Both the position numbers and the translations under genes were made by a program. From a virus, in IMG/VR virus record IMGVR_UViG_3300049734_000338, positions 1-28,439 of that record: a stretch of 28,439 nt of DNA; one strand, written 5' to 3'. Of the stretch, positions 21,842 to 28,176 are shown one piece after another. Position 1 is the stretch's first letter. Every line of letters begins with the position of its first letter. A model generated the notes under the pieces. The model saw nothing but the letters and a program-made list of their open reading frames with translations. It did not search any database and was not told the origin of the DNA.

Positions 21842-22108
21842 ATGCCGTACGTCTTTCCGCTCGCCTGCACGTTCTCGCGCTACGCGGTCGAGGACAGCGG
21901 CATCCGCATGTTCTTCGTCGCCCTCACGCCGGGTCCGGGGATGCCGAACGACCTCGACATCTTTCTGACGGACACGGAACTGGCGGGCGTGGCGAACCAG
22001 CCGCAGCTCAATACGCTGGTGCAGTCAAAGCTCAACCGCAAGATCCGTGCGGCGACCATCGCCAGCAAGTTGGACCCGTTCATCGGACAGACCGTGACCG
22101 TCGCGTGA
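21842..22108 (+). CDS. Small unknown structural-region protein (88 aa)
   Basis: An 88-residue ORF following directly on a TAA, ending in a GTGA overlap with the next gene. The N-terminal part is beta-rich with an aromatic pattern (YVFPLACTFSRYAVEDSG, RMFFVALTPGPG); the C-terminal part is helical (VQSKLNRKIRAATIASKL). The family is not recognised. It is placed within the adhesin-like cluster and may be an accessory or chaperone for it, which is only a positional guess. Confidence 0.5.
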   Translation: MPYVFPLACTFSRYAVEDSGIRMFFVALTPGPGMPNDLDIFLTDTELAGVANQPQLNTLVQSKLNRKIRAATIASKLDPFIGQTVTVA

Positions 22109-23199
22109 TCGTTCTTCACGCCTCCGGCACGCTCTCGACCACGGGCAGCAGCACCGAGGACACGCTCGGGAGCGCGACCGTCGAGGGGAAGTTCCGGCTC
22201 GAGGTGGACCTGAACGACATGGTGGCGGGCGACGTCATCGAGGTGAAGATTTACAAGATCATCCTCACCTCGGGGACCAAGCGCCTGTTCCGTTACTGGC
22301 AATTGGCGGGTGCCCCCGACACTGACAAGATCATCTTCACGTCCACCGAGGAGTGGAATGATCTCGGAGACGCGAACTCGCTCCAGTTCACGGTGACACA
22401 GAAGTTCGGCTCGGCCGGTATCTCGCTGCCGTGGAAGATCCTGCGCGAGAAGAACCTCGCGCCGACGACGGACGGCCGCACGCTGGCGATCGAGTCCGAC
22501 GGCATGGCGCACGCCGACGTGAAGGAAGTCGCCGGCACGACCCAGACTGCGGGCGACATCATCGGCGACACGAACGACATCCAGGCGCGGCTCCCGGCGG
22601 CACTGACCTCTGACGGCAACATCAAGGCCGACGCGCTCCGGTGGGCCGGCGCCCTCACCGCCACCGACGACATCGCGCTGAAGGCCTCGCTCGCGAAGGG
22701 CACGGACATCACGGGGTTCAACGACCTGTCCGCGGCCCAGGTGAACGCCGAGGCCGATACCGCCCTCGCCGACGTCGGCGTCACGACCACGGTCACGGGC
22801 CGGATCGACGCCGCGGTCAGCACGCGCGCGACCCAGGCCTCCGTCGACACCATCGACGCGCTCGTGGACGCCATCAAGGCGAGCACCGACAACCTGCCGA
22901 GTGATCCGGCCGATCAGTCGCTCATCATCGCGGCGACCGACGCGATCATGACCCGGCTCGGCATGCCCGCGAACGCCGACATCGCGGCGGACATCGCGGC
23001 CGTGCTGGTGGCCGTCGGCACGCGGCTCGCCGCCTCCAGCTACACCGCGCCGGACAACTCCGGGATCGCGGACATCAAGACGCAGACCGACCGGCTGACC
23101 TTCGACGCCGACGACAACCTCGCGGCGAACATCAAGGCCGTCAACGACATCGCCGTGGGCGGCAGCGGCACCGAGGTCGATCCGTGGGGCCCGGCGTAA
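22105..23199 (+). CDS. Repeat-containing phage structural protein (364 aa)
   Basis: GTG 22105 overlaps the previous stop. Residues 1-105 form a beta-rich domain (GTLSTTGSSTEDTLGSATV, KFRLEVDLNDMVAGDVIEV, FRYWQL). The rest is a string of Ala/Asp-rich helical repeats: LSAAQVNAEADTALADV, TVTGRIDAAVSTRAT, VDTIDALVDAIKASTDNLP, IADIKTQTDRLTFD. Such NAEADTALADV-type repeats are frequent in tail fibre or head fibre shafts of unclassified phages and probably form trimeric coiled coils. This suggests a fibre that joins the capsid to an adhesin tip, an inference from composition and neighbours. Confidence 0.65.
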   Translation: MIVLHASGTLSTTGSSTEDTLGSATVEGKFRLEVDLNDMVAGDVIEVKIYKIILTSGTKRLFRYWQLAGAPDTDKIIFTSTEEWNDLGDANSLQFTVTQKFGSAGISLPWKILREKNLAPTTDGRTLAIESDGMAHADVKEVAGTTQTAGDIIGDTNDIQARLPAALTSDGNIKADALRWAGALTATDDIALKASLAKGTDITGFNDLSAAQVNAEADTALADVGVTTTVTGRIDAAVSTRATQASVDTIDALVDAIKASTDNLPSDPADQSLIIAATDAIMTRLGMPANADIAADIAAVLVAVGTRLAASSYTAPDNSGIADIKTQTDRLTFDADDNLAANIKAVNDIAVGGSGTEVDPWGPA

Positions 23200-23202
23200 C
23201 CC

Positions 23203-23499
23203 GTGGCCGACGCCTGGGGCGGAGCCTGGGGGGTCGCTTGGGGTGTCTCCTGGGGCGCGGGCGTCACGCCGCCAGTCACGCCGCCGGCGGTCCGCGGCGG
23301 GCGACCCCGGCGCCGCGCCCGGCAGTTCTTCGACCCGCCGAAGAAGGTCGAGGTCGCGCGCCCGTCCCGCGAGTACGCCTACGGGGCCGCGCTCGCGGTC
23401 GAGGTCGGCGGGGCCGCGACGACCAGCTTCGAGCCGAACATGACGCGGCGCCAGACGCTGCGGGACGAGCAGGCGCTGACGCAGCTCGGCGTGCTCTGA
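23203..23499 (+). CDS. Trp-Gly repeat structural protein (98 aa)
   Basis: GTG 23203 begins 3 bases after the preceding stop. The N-terminus repeats a W-G unit (AWGGAWGVAWGVSWG), followed by a Pro/Thr linker, a basic stretch (GRPRRRARQFFDPPKK) and a mixed C-terminus. Similar Trp-rich N-termini appear on small phage virion proteins found near fibre genes. The role may be anchoring to a larger virion part; no enzymatic motif is visible. Confidence 0.5.
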   Translation: MADAWGGAWGVAWGVSWGAGVTPPVTPPAVRGGRPRRRARQFFDPPKKVEVARPSREYAYGAALAVEVGGAATTSFEPNMTRRQTLRDEQALTQLGVL

Positions 23500-23515
23500 G
23501 AGAGGGGATGAGGCC

Positions 23516-24130
23516 ATGACGATCGATGAGATCCGCAAGCACCTCGGGACGGACGGCGAGCTCCGCATATCGCTCGGCACGCTGCGCGCGGGCCGCGGCG
23601 AGAGCGGCCAGCCTCCCGTCATCCGGGGCTACGCCATCGTGTTCGACGTGCTGTCCGAGAACCTCGGCGGATTCCGCGAGCGGATCGCGCCGGAGGCGGT
23701 GACGCGCACGCTGCACGAGAACATCGACGTCCGGGCCTTCGTCGACCACGACCCCTCGAAGATCATCGGGCGCGTCTCGGCCGGGACGCTCCGGCTGCGC
23801 GCGGACAGCAAGGGCCTGAAGTCGGAGATCGACCCGCCGAACACCTCGGCCGCCCGGGACATCGTCGAGTCGATCCGCCGCGGGGACGTCACGGGCATGT
23901 CCTTCGCCTTCCGGACCCTGACCGACGACTGGAACATGGAGGACGGGGTGCCGGTCCGGACCGTCCTCGACATGCGGATCAGCGAGGTGAGCGTGGTCAG
24001 CGTGCCGGCCTACACGTCGACCACGGCCGACGTCGCCCTCCGCTCCCTGGCCCGCTACCAGGGCGCGACCGGCGCCCCGATCGCCGCGATGCGCGAGGAG
24101 CTGGCGAAGCGGGTAGCGAAAGTCTCTTGA
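23516..24130 (+). CDS. HK97-type prohead maturation protease
   Basis: A 204-residue serine protease of the HK97 gp4/U35 family that trims the capsid protein during head maturation. Signatures: IRGYAIVFD near 36-44, FVDHDPSKIIGRV (catalytic H78), and GMSFAFR (catalytic S129), plus the final ISEVSVVSVPAYTST block (about 154-168) typical of the family. Length is normal. ATG 23516 has a ribosome site (GAGAGGGGATGAGG region) just upstream. It sits directly before the capsid gene, as in HK97-like phages. The third active-site residue could not be assigned with certainty. Confidence 0.92.
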   Translation: MTIDEIRKHLGTDGELRISLGTLRAGRGESGQPPVIRGYAIVFDVLSENLGGFRERIAPEAVTRTLHENIDVRAFVDHDPSKIIGRVSAGTLRLRADSKGLKSEIDPPNTSAARDIVESIRRGDVTGMSFAFRTLTDDWNMEDGVPVRTVLDMRISEVSVVSVPAYTSTTADVALRSLARYQGATGAPIAAMREELAKRVAKVS

Positions 24131-24181
24131 CGCTCCCCGGCATGATCGTGTAGGACTGAGCGCGTGAAGTAGCAGCGACGT

Positions 24182-24216
24182 CGCGCGGACCGGAGGCGTT
24201 CCTCCCCAGCCGCGCG
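24182..24216 (+). promoter_or_regulatory. Leader hairpin 1 with paired GGAGG
   Basis: CGCGCGG (24182-24188) pairs with CCGCGCG (24210-24216). Inside, GGAGG (24192-24196) pairs with CCTCC (24201-24205) around a CGTT loop. The paired GGAGG looks like a masked ribosome site. No U-tract follows, so intrinsic termination is unlikely. Confidence 0.5.
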
Positions 24217-24263
24217 GCGACATAGTGCGACCCGCACGACGTTTCGGGCGTGGTCCACGGACC

Positions 24264-24284
24264 GAAGTTCTCAACGAGAGCTTC
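24264..24284 (+). promoter_or_regulatory. Leader hairpin 2 (9-bp stem, 3-nt loop)
   Basis: GAAGTTCTC (24264-24272) and GAGAGCTTC (24276-24284) pair fully, counting one G-U wobble, around an AAC loop. This is the least G+C-dependent of the three leader hairpins, so chance pairing is a weaker explanation. Confidence 0.5.
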
Positions 24285-24298
24285 GTTCGCGGGCCGCG

Positions 24299-24332
24299 CC
24301 CTTCGCATTTCTGGGCCAGCCCCGGCGAAGGG
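24299..24332 (+). promoter_or_regulatory. Leader hairpin 3 next to the capsid ribosome site
   Basis: CCCTTCGC (24299-24306) pairs with GCGAAGGG (24325-24332); CTGG-g-CCAG (24311-24319) can form a nested stem in the loop. The right arm touches the GGGGAGGA ribosome site of the capsid gene (ATG 24346), so folding could tune capsid translation or stabilise the mRNA 5' end. Confidence 0.5.
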
Positions 24333-24345
24333 GAGGAACCCAGGA

Positions 24346-25689
24346 ATGACGCTCCAGGAGCTCCAGGACAAGCGGCTCAATCTCCACGAGCAGGCCAAGG
24401 CCATCCTCGAGGGCGCCGCCAAGGACAAGCGCGAGGCCCTGAAGGCGGACGAGGAAGAGACGGTCCAGAAGCTCTTCGCCGAGATGGACCGGATCGCGGC
24501 GAACATCGAGCTGCGCCGGAAGTCCGAGGAGCTCGACAAGTCCCTGGCCGAGAGCGCCGGGCGCAGGAGCGAGCCCAGCCAGCCCGGCACCGAGCACCGC
24601 GGCAACGGCCACCAGCAGAGCCGCATCCTGCACGTCGGCCAGCACGACAGCGTCCGCGCCCTGCAGGCCTGGTTCCTGGCCGGCACCGACGTCGAGCTGA
24701 CGACCGAGCAGCGCGACATCGCGGCCCGGTGCGGCGTCGACCTCAACAAGAAGCAGATCCACCTCCGCCTGCCCTCGCTGTCGCTGCGCGACCTGCGGCA
24801 CGTCGAGGAGTGGGAGCGGCGCGCGCTGGCGACGACCTCCGGGTCCGTCGGCGGCTACACGGTGCCCGACGAGACGATGCGGGCCCTCGAGGTCGCGCTC
24901 CTCCAGTTCGGAGGGATGCGCGAGGTCGCCACGGTCCTCCGCACGGACACGGGTGCGGCCCTGCCGATCCCGACCGTGGACGACACCGGGAACGTGGGCG
25001 AGATCATCGGCGAGAACACGACGATCAACAACCAGGACGTCGCCTTCGGGCAGGTCGTCCTCGGCGCCTTCAAGTACTCGTCGAAGAAGGTGCTGGTCTC
25101 CGTGGAGCTCCTGCAGGACAACGCGATCAACCTCGCGAGCTTCCTCGGCACGGCGCTCGGCCAGCGCATCGGCCGGATCACGAACCAGCACTTCACCACG
25201 GGCGGCGGCACCACGGAGCCGAACGGCATCGTGACGGCGGCCACCGACTCCGGCATCTCGGTCGCGGCCGACGACGCCATCGCCTACGGCGAGCTGGTCG
25301 ACTTCCAGCACTCGGTCGACCCGGCCTACCGCCGGAACGCGCGCTGGATGTTCCGCGACTCGAGCCTCGCCGCCCTCAAGAAGCTGGTCGACGGCGACGG
25401 TCGGCTCATCTGGCAGATGAACGCCAGCGTCCGCGAGCCGGACACGATCCTCGGCTCGCCCTTCGTCATCAACCAGGATGTCGCCGCGATGGGCGCCAAC
25501 GCCAAGGCGTTCCTGTACGGCGACCTGTCGAAGTACATCATCCGCGACGTGCGGGACATCACCCTGCTCCGCCTCGACGAGCGATACGCGGAGCTCCACC
25601 AGGTCGCCTTCTTCGCCTTCTCGCGCCACGACGGCGACCTGCTGGACGCCGGCACCAACCCGGTGAAGTACCTGACGATGGGCTCGTAG
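24346..25689 (+). CDS. Major capsid protein, HK97 fold
   Basis: A 447-residue HK97-fold capsid protein. Residues 1-70 are a charged coiled coil (LNLHEQAKAILEGAAKDKRE) corresponding to the delta/scaffolding domain removed by the protease, followed by a Ser/Gly/His-rich linker (about 70-100). The shell domain begins near 160-175 (SGSVGGYTVPDETMRAL) and contains VATVLRTDTGAALPIPT, VVLGAFKYSSKKVLVSVELL and GTALGQRIGRITNQHFTTG, hallmarks of the family. ATG 24346 is chosen for its ribosome site; the frame is open back to 24250 but that part carries the leader hairpins. Present in 415 copies per T=7 head in the type phage. The gene ends before a strong hairpin. Confidence 0.93.
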   Translation: MTLQELQDKRLNLHEQAKAILEGAAKDKREALKADEEETVQKLFAEMDRIAANIELRRKSEELDKSLAESAGRRSEPSQPGTEHRGNGHQQSRILHVGQHDSVRALQAWFLAGTDVELTTEQRDIAARCGVDLNKKQIHLRLPSLSLRDLRHVEEWERRALATTSGSVGGYTVPDETMRALEVALLQFGGMREVATVLRTDTGAALPIPTVDDTGNVGEIIGENTTINNQDVAFGQVVLGAFKYSSKKVLVSVELLQDNAINLASFLGTALGQRIGRITNQHFTTGGGTTEPNGIVTAATDSGISVAADDAIAYGELVDFQHSVDPAYRRNARWMFRDSSLAALKKLVDGDGRLIWQMNASVREPDTILGSPFVINQDVAAMGANAKAFLYGDLSKYIIRDVRDITLLRLDERYAELHQVAFFAFSRHDGDLLDAGTNPVKYLTMGS

Positions 25690-25706
25690 CGCGCTGACTG
25701 ACTGAG

Positions 25707-25739
25707 ACGGGGCGGCGGTCGACGAGGCCGCCGCCCCGT
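25707..25739 (+). terminator. Strong 12-bp hairpin after the capsid gene
   Basis: ACGGGGCGGCGG (25707-25718) pairs exactly with CCGCCGCCCCGT (25728-25739) around a 9-base loop (TCGACGAGG). It lies 18 bases after the capsid stop. There is no U-tract after it, so it may be a weak or Rho-assisted terminator, or an mRNA 3' barrier that protects the capsid message from exonucleases and makes capsid expression higher than that of downstream genes. Confidence 0.7.
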
Positions 25740-25772
25740 GACGGCTCACACCGAACGCAGGGGAGGCGCGCA

Positions 25773-26231
25773 ATGGGTGCAGGTTCGATGCTCGATCTCT
25801 TCGCCGACTGCAAGTTCCTCACGGCCATCACCGCCACGGAAGGCCTGGCGGGCACGGACGCGATCACGGGGGCGGCCTGCGACACGCAGGGCTTCCGATC
25901 CGTCCTGATCCTGGTCTGCTTCGGCGCGATCGTGACGAACGCGGTCACGTCGATCAAGGTGCAGCAGAGCAGCGACAACGGCGCCGGGGACGCCTACTCG
26001 GACATCGCGGGCTCGGCGCAGACGGTCGCCGACAGCGGCGACGGGAAGACCTTCTGGATCGAGATCCAGAACCCCGGGAAGCGCTACCTGAAGTTGATCG
26101 TCTCGCGCGCGACCCAGAACGCGACCGTGTTCGCGCAGTACATCCTGGTCGGCTCGCGCCGCAAGCCGGTGACGCAGGGCAACAGCGCCGTCATCGAGCG
26201 GTTCGTGCAGCCCGCCGAGGGCTCGGCCTAG
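25773..26231 (+). CDS. Probable capsid decoration or head protein (152 aa)
   Basis: ATG 25773 with a GGGGAGG ribosome site upstream; 152 residues. The protein is beta-rich with regularly spaced hydrophobic strands (RSVLILVCFGAIV, SIKVQQSSDNGAGDAYSDI, TFWIEIQNPGKRYLKLIVSR). This layout is common in small proteins encoded directly after HK97-type capsid genes. It could coat the capsid or sit at the head-tail interface. No family could be named. Confidence 0.6.
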   Translation: MGAGSMLDLFADCKFLTAITATEGLAGTDAITGAACDTQGFRSVLILVCFGAIVTNAVTSIKVQQSSDNGAGDAYSDIAGSAQTVADSGDGKTFWIEIQNPGKRYLKLIVSRATQNATVFAQYILVGSRRKPVTQGNSAVIERFVQPAEGSA

Positions 26232-26234
26232 CCG

Positions 26235-26441
26235 ATGAAGATCCGCTTCACCACGAGCGTCGCCGGGGCGCGAGCCGCGTATCACGCGAAGAAGGTCTAC
26301 GACCTCGCGCCCCGGCTGGCGCTCCGCTTCCTTCGTGCGGGCCACGCGGTCCCAGTGGCCGATGAGGCCGAGGCCGCCACCCTCGCCCCGGACCCCGAGA
26401 CCGGCACCCGCCGCCGCAGCCGGAAGCGGCCGGCGGCCTGA
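26235..26441 (+). CDS. Small head-associated protein (68 aa)
   Basis: A 68-residue ORF starting 3 bases after the preceding stop and ending in a TGATG overlap with the connector. The first part (MKIRFTTSVAGARAAYHAKK...VYDLAPRLALRFLRAGHAVPV) follows a pattern seen in small phage proteins encoded between capsid and connector genes (MKVKFLTS...G..Y..G....L....A..F...G.A). The C-terminus is a basic disordered tail (RRRSRKRPAA). Role unknown; probably a virion component. Confidence 0.6.
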   Translation: MKIRFTTSVAGARAAYHAKKVYDLAPRLALRFLRAGHAVPVADEAEAATLAPDPETGTRRRSRKRPAA

Positions 26442-27361
26442 TGCTGACCCTCGCCAGCGGGCCGGCCGCGGAGCCGGTCACCCTCGCCGAATTGCGCGCG
26501 TGGCTCCGCCTGGACGCCGCCAACCTCGAGCCCGCCCCGATGAGCGCCCCCGTCGGCGCCCTGGTCGATCCGGCCGCCGCCGGCGACAAGTCGGCCGGTG
26601 CCTATCGCGCCCGGTGCACGTTCGTGACGGCGGACGGCGAGACCGAGCCCGGGCCGGTCTCCGCGGCCGTCGAGATCGAGGACCCGGAGGTCAACGGGCA
26701 GATCGTCTGGACCGTGCCGACGGGCGGCGCGGCCGTCACCAGCGTCCGGGTCTACGTCACCGCGGCCGACGGCGACGAGTTCTTCCTCGCGGGCAGCGTG
26801 GCGAACGGCGAGACCGAGTTCACGGACAACGTCGCGGACGACGACCTGGGCGCCGGTGCCCCGACCGAGAACACGACGGGCGACCCCGTCCTCCTGTCGG
26901 TCCAGACCGCCGCCCGCGAGCACTTCGACGGCGAGCAGGGGATCCTCGGGCGCGCCCTCATCACCCAGACCTGGGACCTGCGCCTCGACGCCTTCCCGGT
27001 CTGCGACATCGTGGTCCCCCTGCCGCCCCTGCAGGCCGTCGAGGAGCTCGTCTACATCGACCCCGACGGCGCCGAGCAGACGCTCGCGGCCGAGGCCTAC
27101 GAGGTCGACGCCACGCGCGAGCCCGGGGTCGTGCGGCCGATCTACGGGACCTCCTGGCCCTCGACCCGTGCCGTCCCGAACGCCGTGCGCGTCCAGTTCA
27201 CGGCCGGCTACGGGGACGCCCCTGGCGACGTCCCGGCGACCCTCCGCGCGCGCATCAAGGCGCTGGCGGGCCATCTCTACGAGCACCGCGAGACCGTCGA
27301 CCAGGAGCTCGTGAGCGCGATCGACGCCTCGGTCGTCTCGTACCGGATGAGCCTCGTCTGA
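26441..27361 (+). CDS. gp6-like head-tail connector with an inserted Ig/Fn3-like domain
   Basis: HK97 gp6-type connectors form a ring under the portal and are usually 100-200 residues. This one has 306. Residues 1-27 (PVTLAELRAWLRLDA) and 149-306 (LLSVQTAAREHFDG, RALITQTWDLRLDAFP, PPLQAVEELVYIDPDGAEQ, NAVRVQFTAGYGD, PATLRARIKALAGHLYEHRE) together make the normal connector. Residues about 28-148 interrupt it with a beta-sandwich domain (YRARCTFVTADGETEPGPV, GQIVWTVPTGG, SVRVYVTAADGDEFFLAG, TEFTDN) of the Ig/Fn3-like type often displayed on phage virions. The insertion falls between the first two helices. The gene is coupled by TGATG on both sides. Confidence 0.82.
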   Translation: MLTLASGPAAEPVTLAELRAWLRLDAANLEPAPMSAPVGALVDPAAAGDKSAGAYRARCTFVTADGETEPGPVSAAVEIEDPEVNGQIVWTVPTGGAAVTSVRVYVTAADGDEFFLAGSVANGETEFTDNVADDDLGAGAPTENTTGDPVLLSVQTAAREHFDGEQGILGRALITQTWDLRLDAFPVCDIVVPLPPLQAVEELVYIDPDGAEQTLAAEAYEVDATREPGVVRPIYGTSWPSTRAVPNAVRVQFTAGYGDAPGDVPATLRARIKALAGHLYEHRETVDQELVSAIDASVVSYRMSLV

Positions 27362-28176
27362 TGAAGGCCGTCATCCACATCAATCCCGCCAGCCAGCTCC
27401 GCCCGATCGCGGACGCCATGCAGGCCGGTCTCGAGCGCCACGGCATCGCGGTGACGAACACGATGCCGAACAAGCCTCAGCCCTGCGACTTCGCGGTGGT
27501 CTGGGGGGCCAGGCAGGACAAGGTGTTTGCGGCCGGGCCGCCGGTCCTGGTCATGGAGCGTGGGCACGTCGGCGCCCGGATGACCCTGGTCTCGGTCGGC
27601 TGGGACGGCCTCGCCCGCCGCTGCCGCTATCCGGTCGCCACGGACGGCGGTGCCCGGTGGCGCGAGCGCTACGGCTCCCTGATGCAGCCCTGGCGGCGCC
27701 TGGACGACGGCCACGCCCTCATCATCGGCCAGGTCGACAGCGACGCCTCCCTGACGCTCCAGGGGCTCAAACTGAAGCCCTGGGCGACCGAGGTCGCAGT
27801 CCGGCTCACCCGGCTCGGCTGGAGTGTCCGCTACCGGCCCCACCCGCTCGGGGACGGCTGGGTGCCGCCCGGCGTGGCGCGCTCCTCGCGCGAGACGCCG
27901 CTCGAGGCCGACCTCGCCGGCGCGGCGGTCTGCGTGACCTACAACTCCACGACCGGCGTCGAGGCCGTCCTGGCGGGCGTGCCGACCATGACCCTCGATG
28001 AGGGCGCGATGGCGTGGCCCGTCGCGAGTCACGGCCTGGCCGAGCCCCTGGTCACGCCGGACCGTGACGCCTGGGCTGCCGACCTCGCCTGGTGTCAGTG
28101 GAGCGTCGAGGAGCTCGCCTCCGGCGCCGCCTGGGAGGCCGTCGCGCCACTCATGCACGGACGGGTCGCCGCATGA
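27361..28176 (+). CDS. Glycosyltransferase-like protein inside the head module (271 aa)
   Basis: The ATG at 27361 overlaps the connector stop (TGATG); the frame is open far upstream but only as a shadow. The product looks like a two-domain GT-B-type fold: an N-terminal alpha/beta half (AVIHINPASQLRPIADAM, DFAVVWGA, VLVMERGH), a middle GQVDSDASL segment, then a nucleotide-sugar-type half with YRPHPLG (about 158-164) and VTYNSTTGVEAVLAGVPTM (about 192-210), resembling the S/T-rich, GVEAxxxGxP end of capsule or Kdo-type transferases. It may glycosylate virion or host surface molecules. Donor, acceptor and activity are unknown; the family call rests on motifs. Confidence 0.65.
   Translation: MKAVIHINPASQLRPIADAMQAGLERHGIAVTNTMPNKPQPCDFAVVWGARQDKVFAAGPPVLVMERGHVGARMTLVSVGWDGLARRCRYPVATDGGARWRERYGSLMQPWRRLDDGHALIIGQVDSDASLTLQGLKLKPWATEVAVRLTRLGWSVRYRPHPLGDGWVPPGVARSSRETPLEADLAGAAVCVTYNSTTGVEAVLAGVPTMTLDEGAMAWPVASHGLAEPLVTPDRDAWAADLAWCQWSVEELASGAAWEAVAPLMHGRVAA

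Larger units (their letters stand above)
24131..24345 (+). other. Structured leader before the major capsid gene (three hairpins)
   Basis: This 215-base gap has no convincing ORF but can fold into three consecutive hairpins: 24182-24216 (outer CGCGCGG/CCGCGCG, inner GGAGG-cgtt-CCTCC), 24264-24284 (GAAGTTCTC-aac-GAGAGCTTC, 9 pairs with one G-U), and 24299-24332 (CCCTTCGC/GCGAAGGG with a nested CTGG-g-CCAG). A weak promoter-like pair (TTGACG 24127-24132, TAGGAC 24151-24156, spacer 18) lies at its 5' end. The Shine-Dalgarno (GGGGAGGAA) of the capsid gene begins where the third stem ends. Confidence 0.55.

Noticed and set aside
22105-23199. Tape-measure protein
   Set aside because: It has helical repeats but is only 364 residues, begins with a beta domain and lies between portal and protease, not among tail genes; a fibre-like role fits better.
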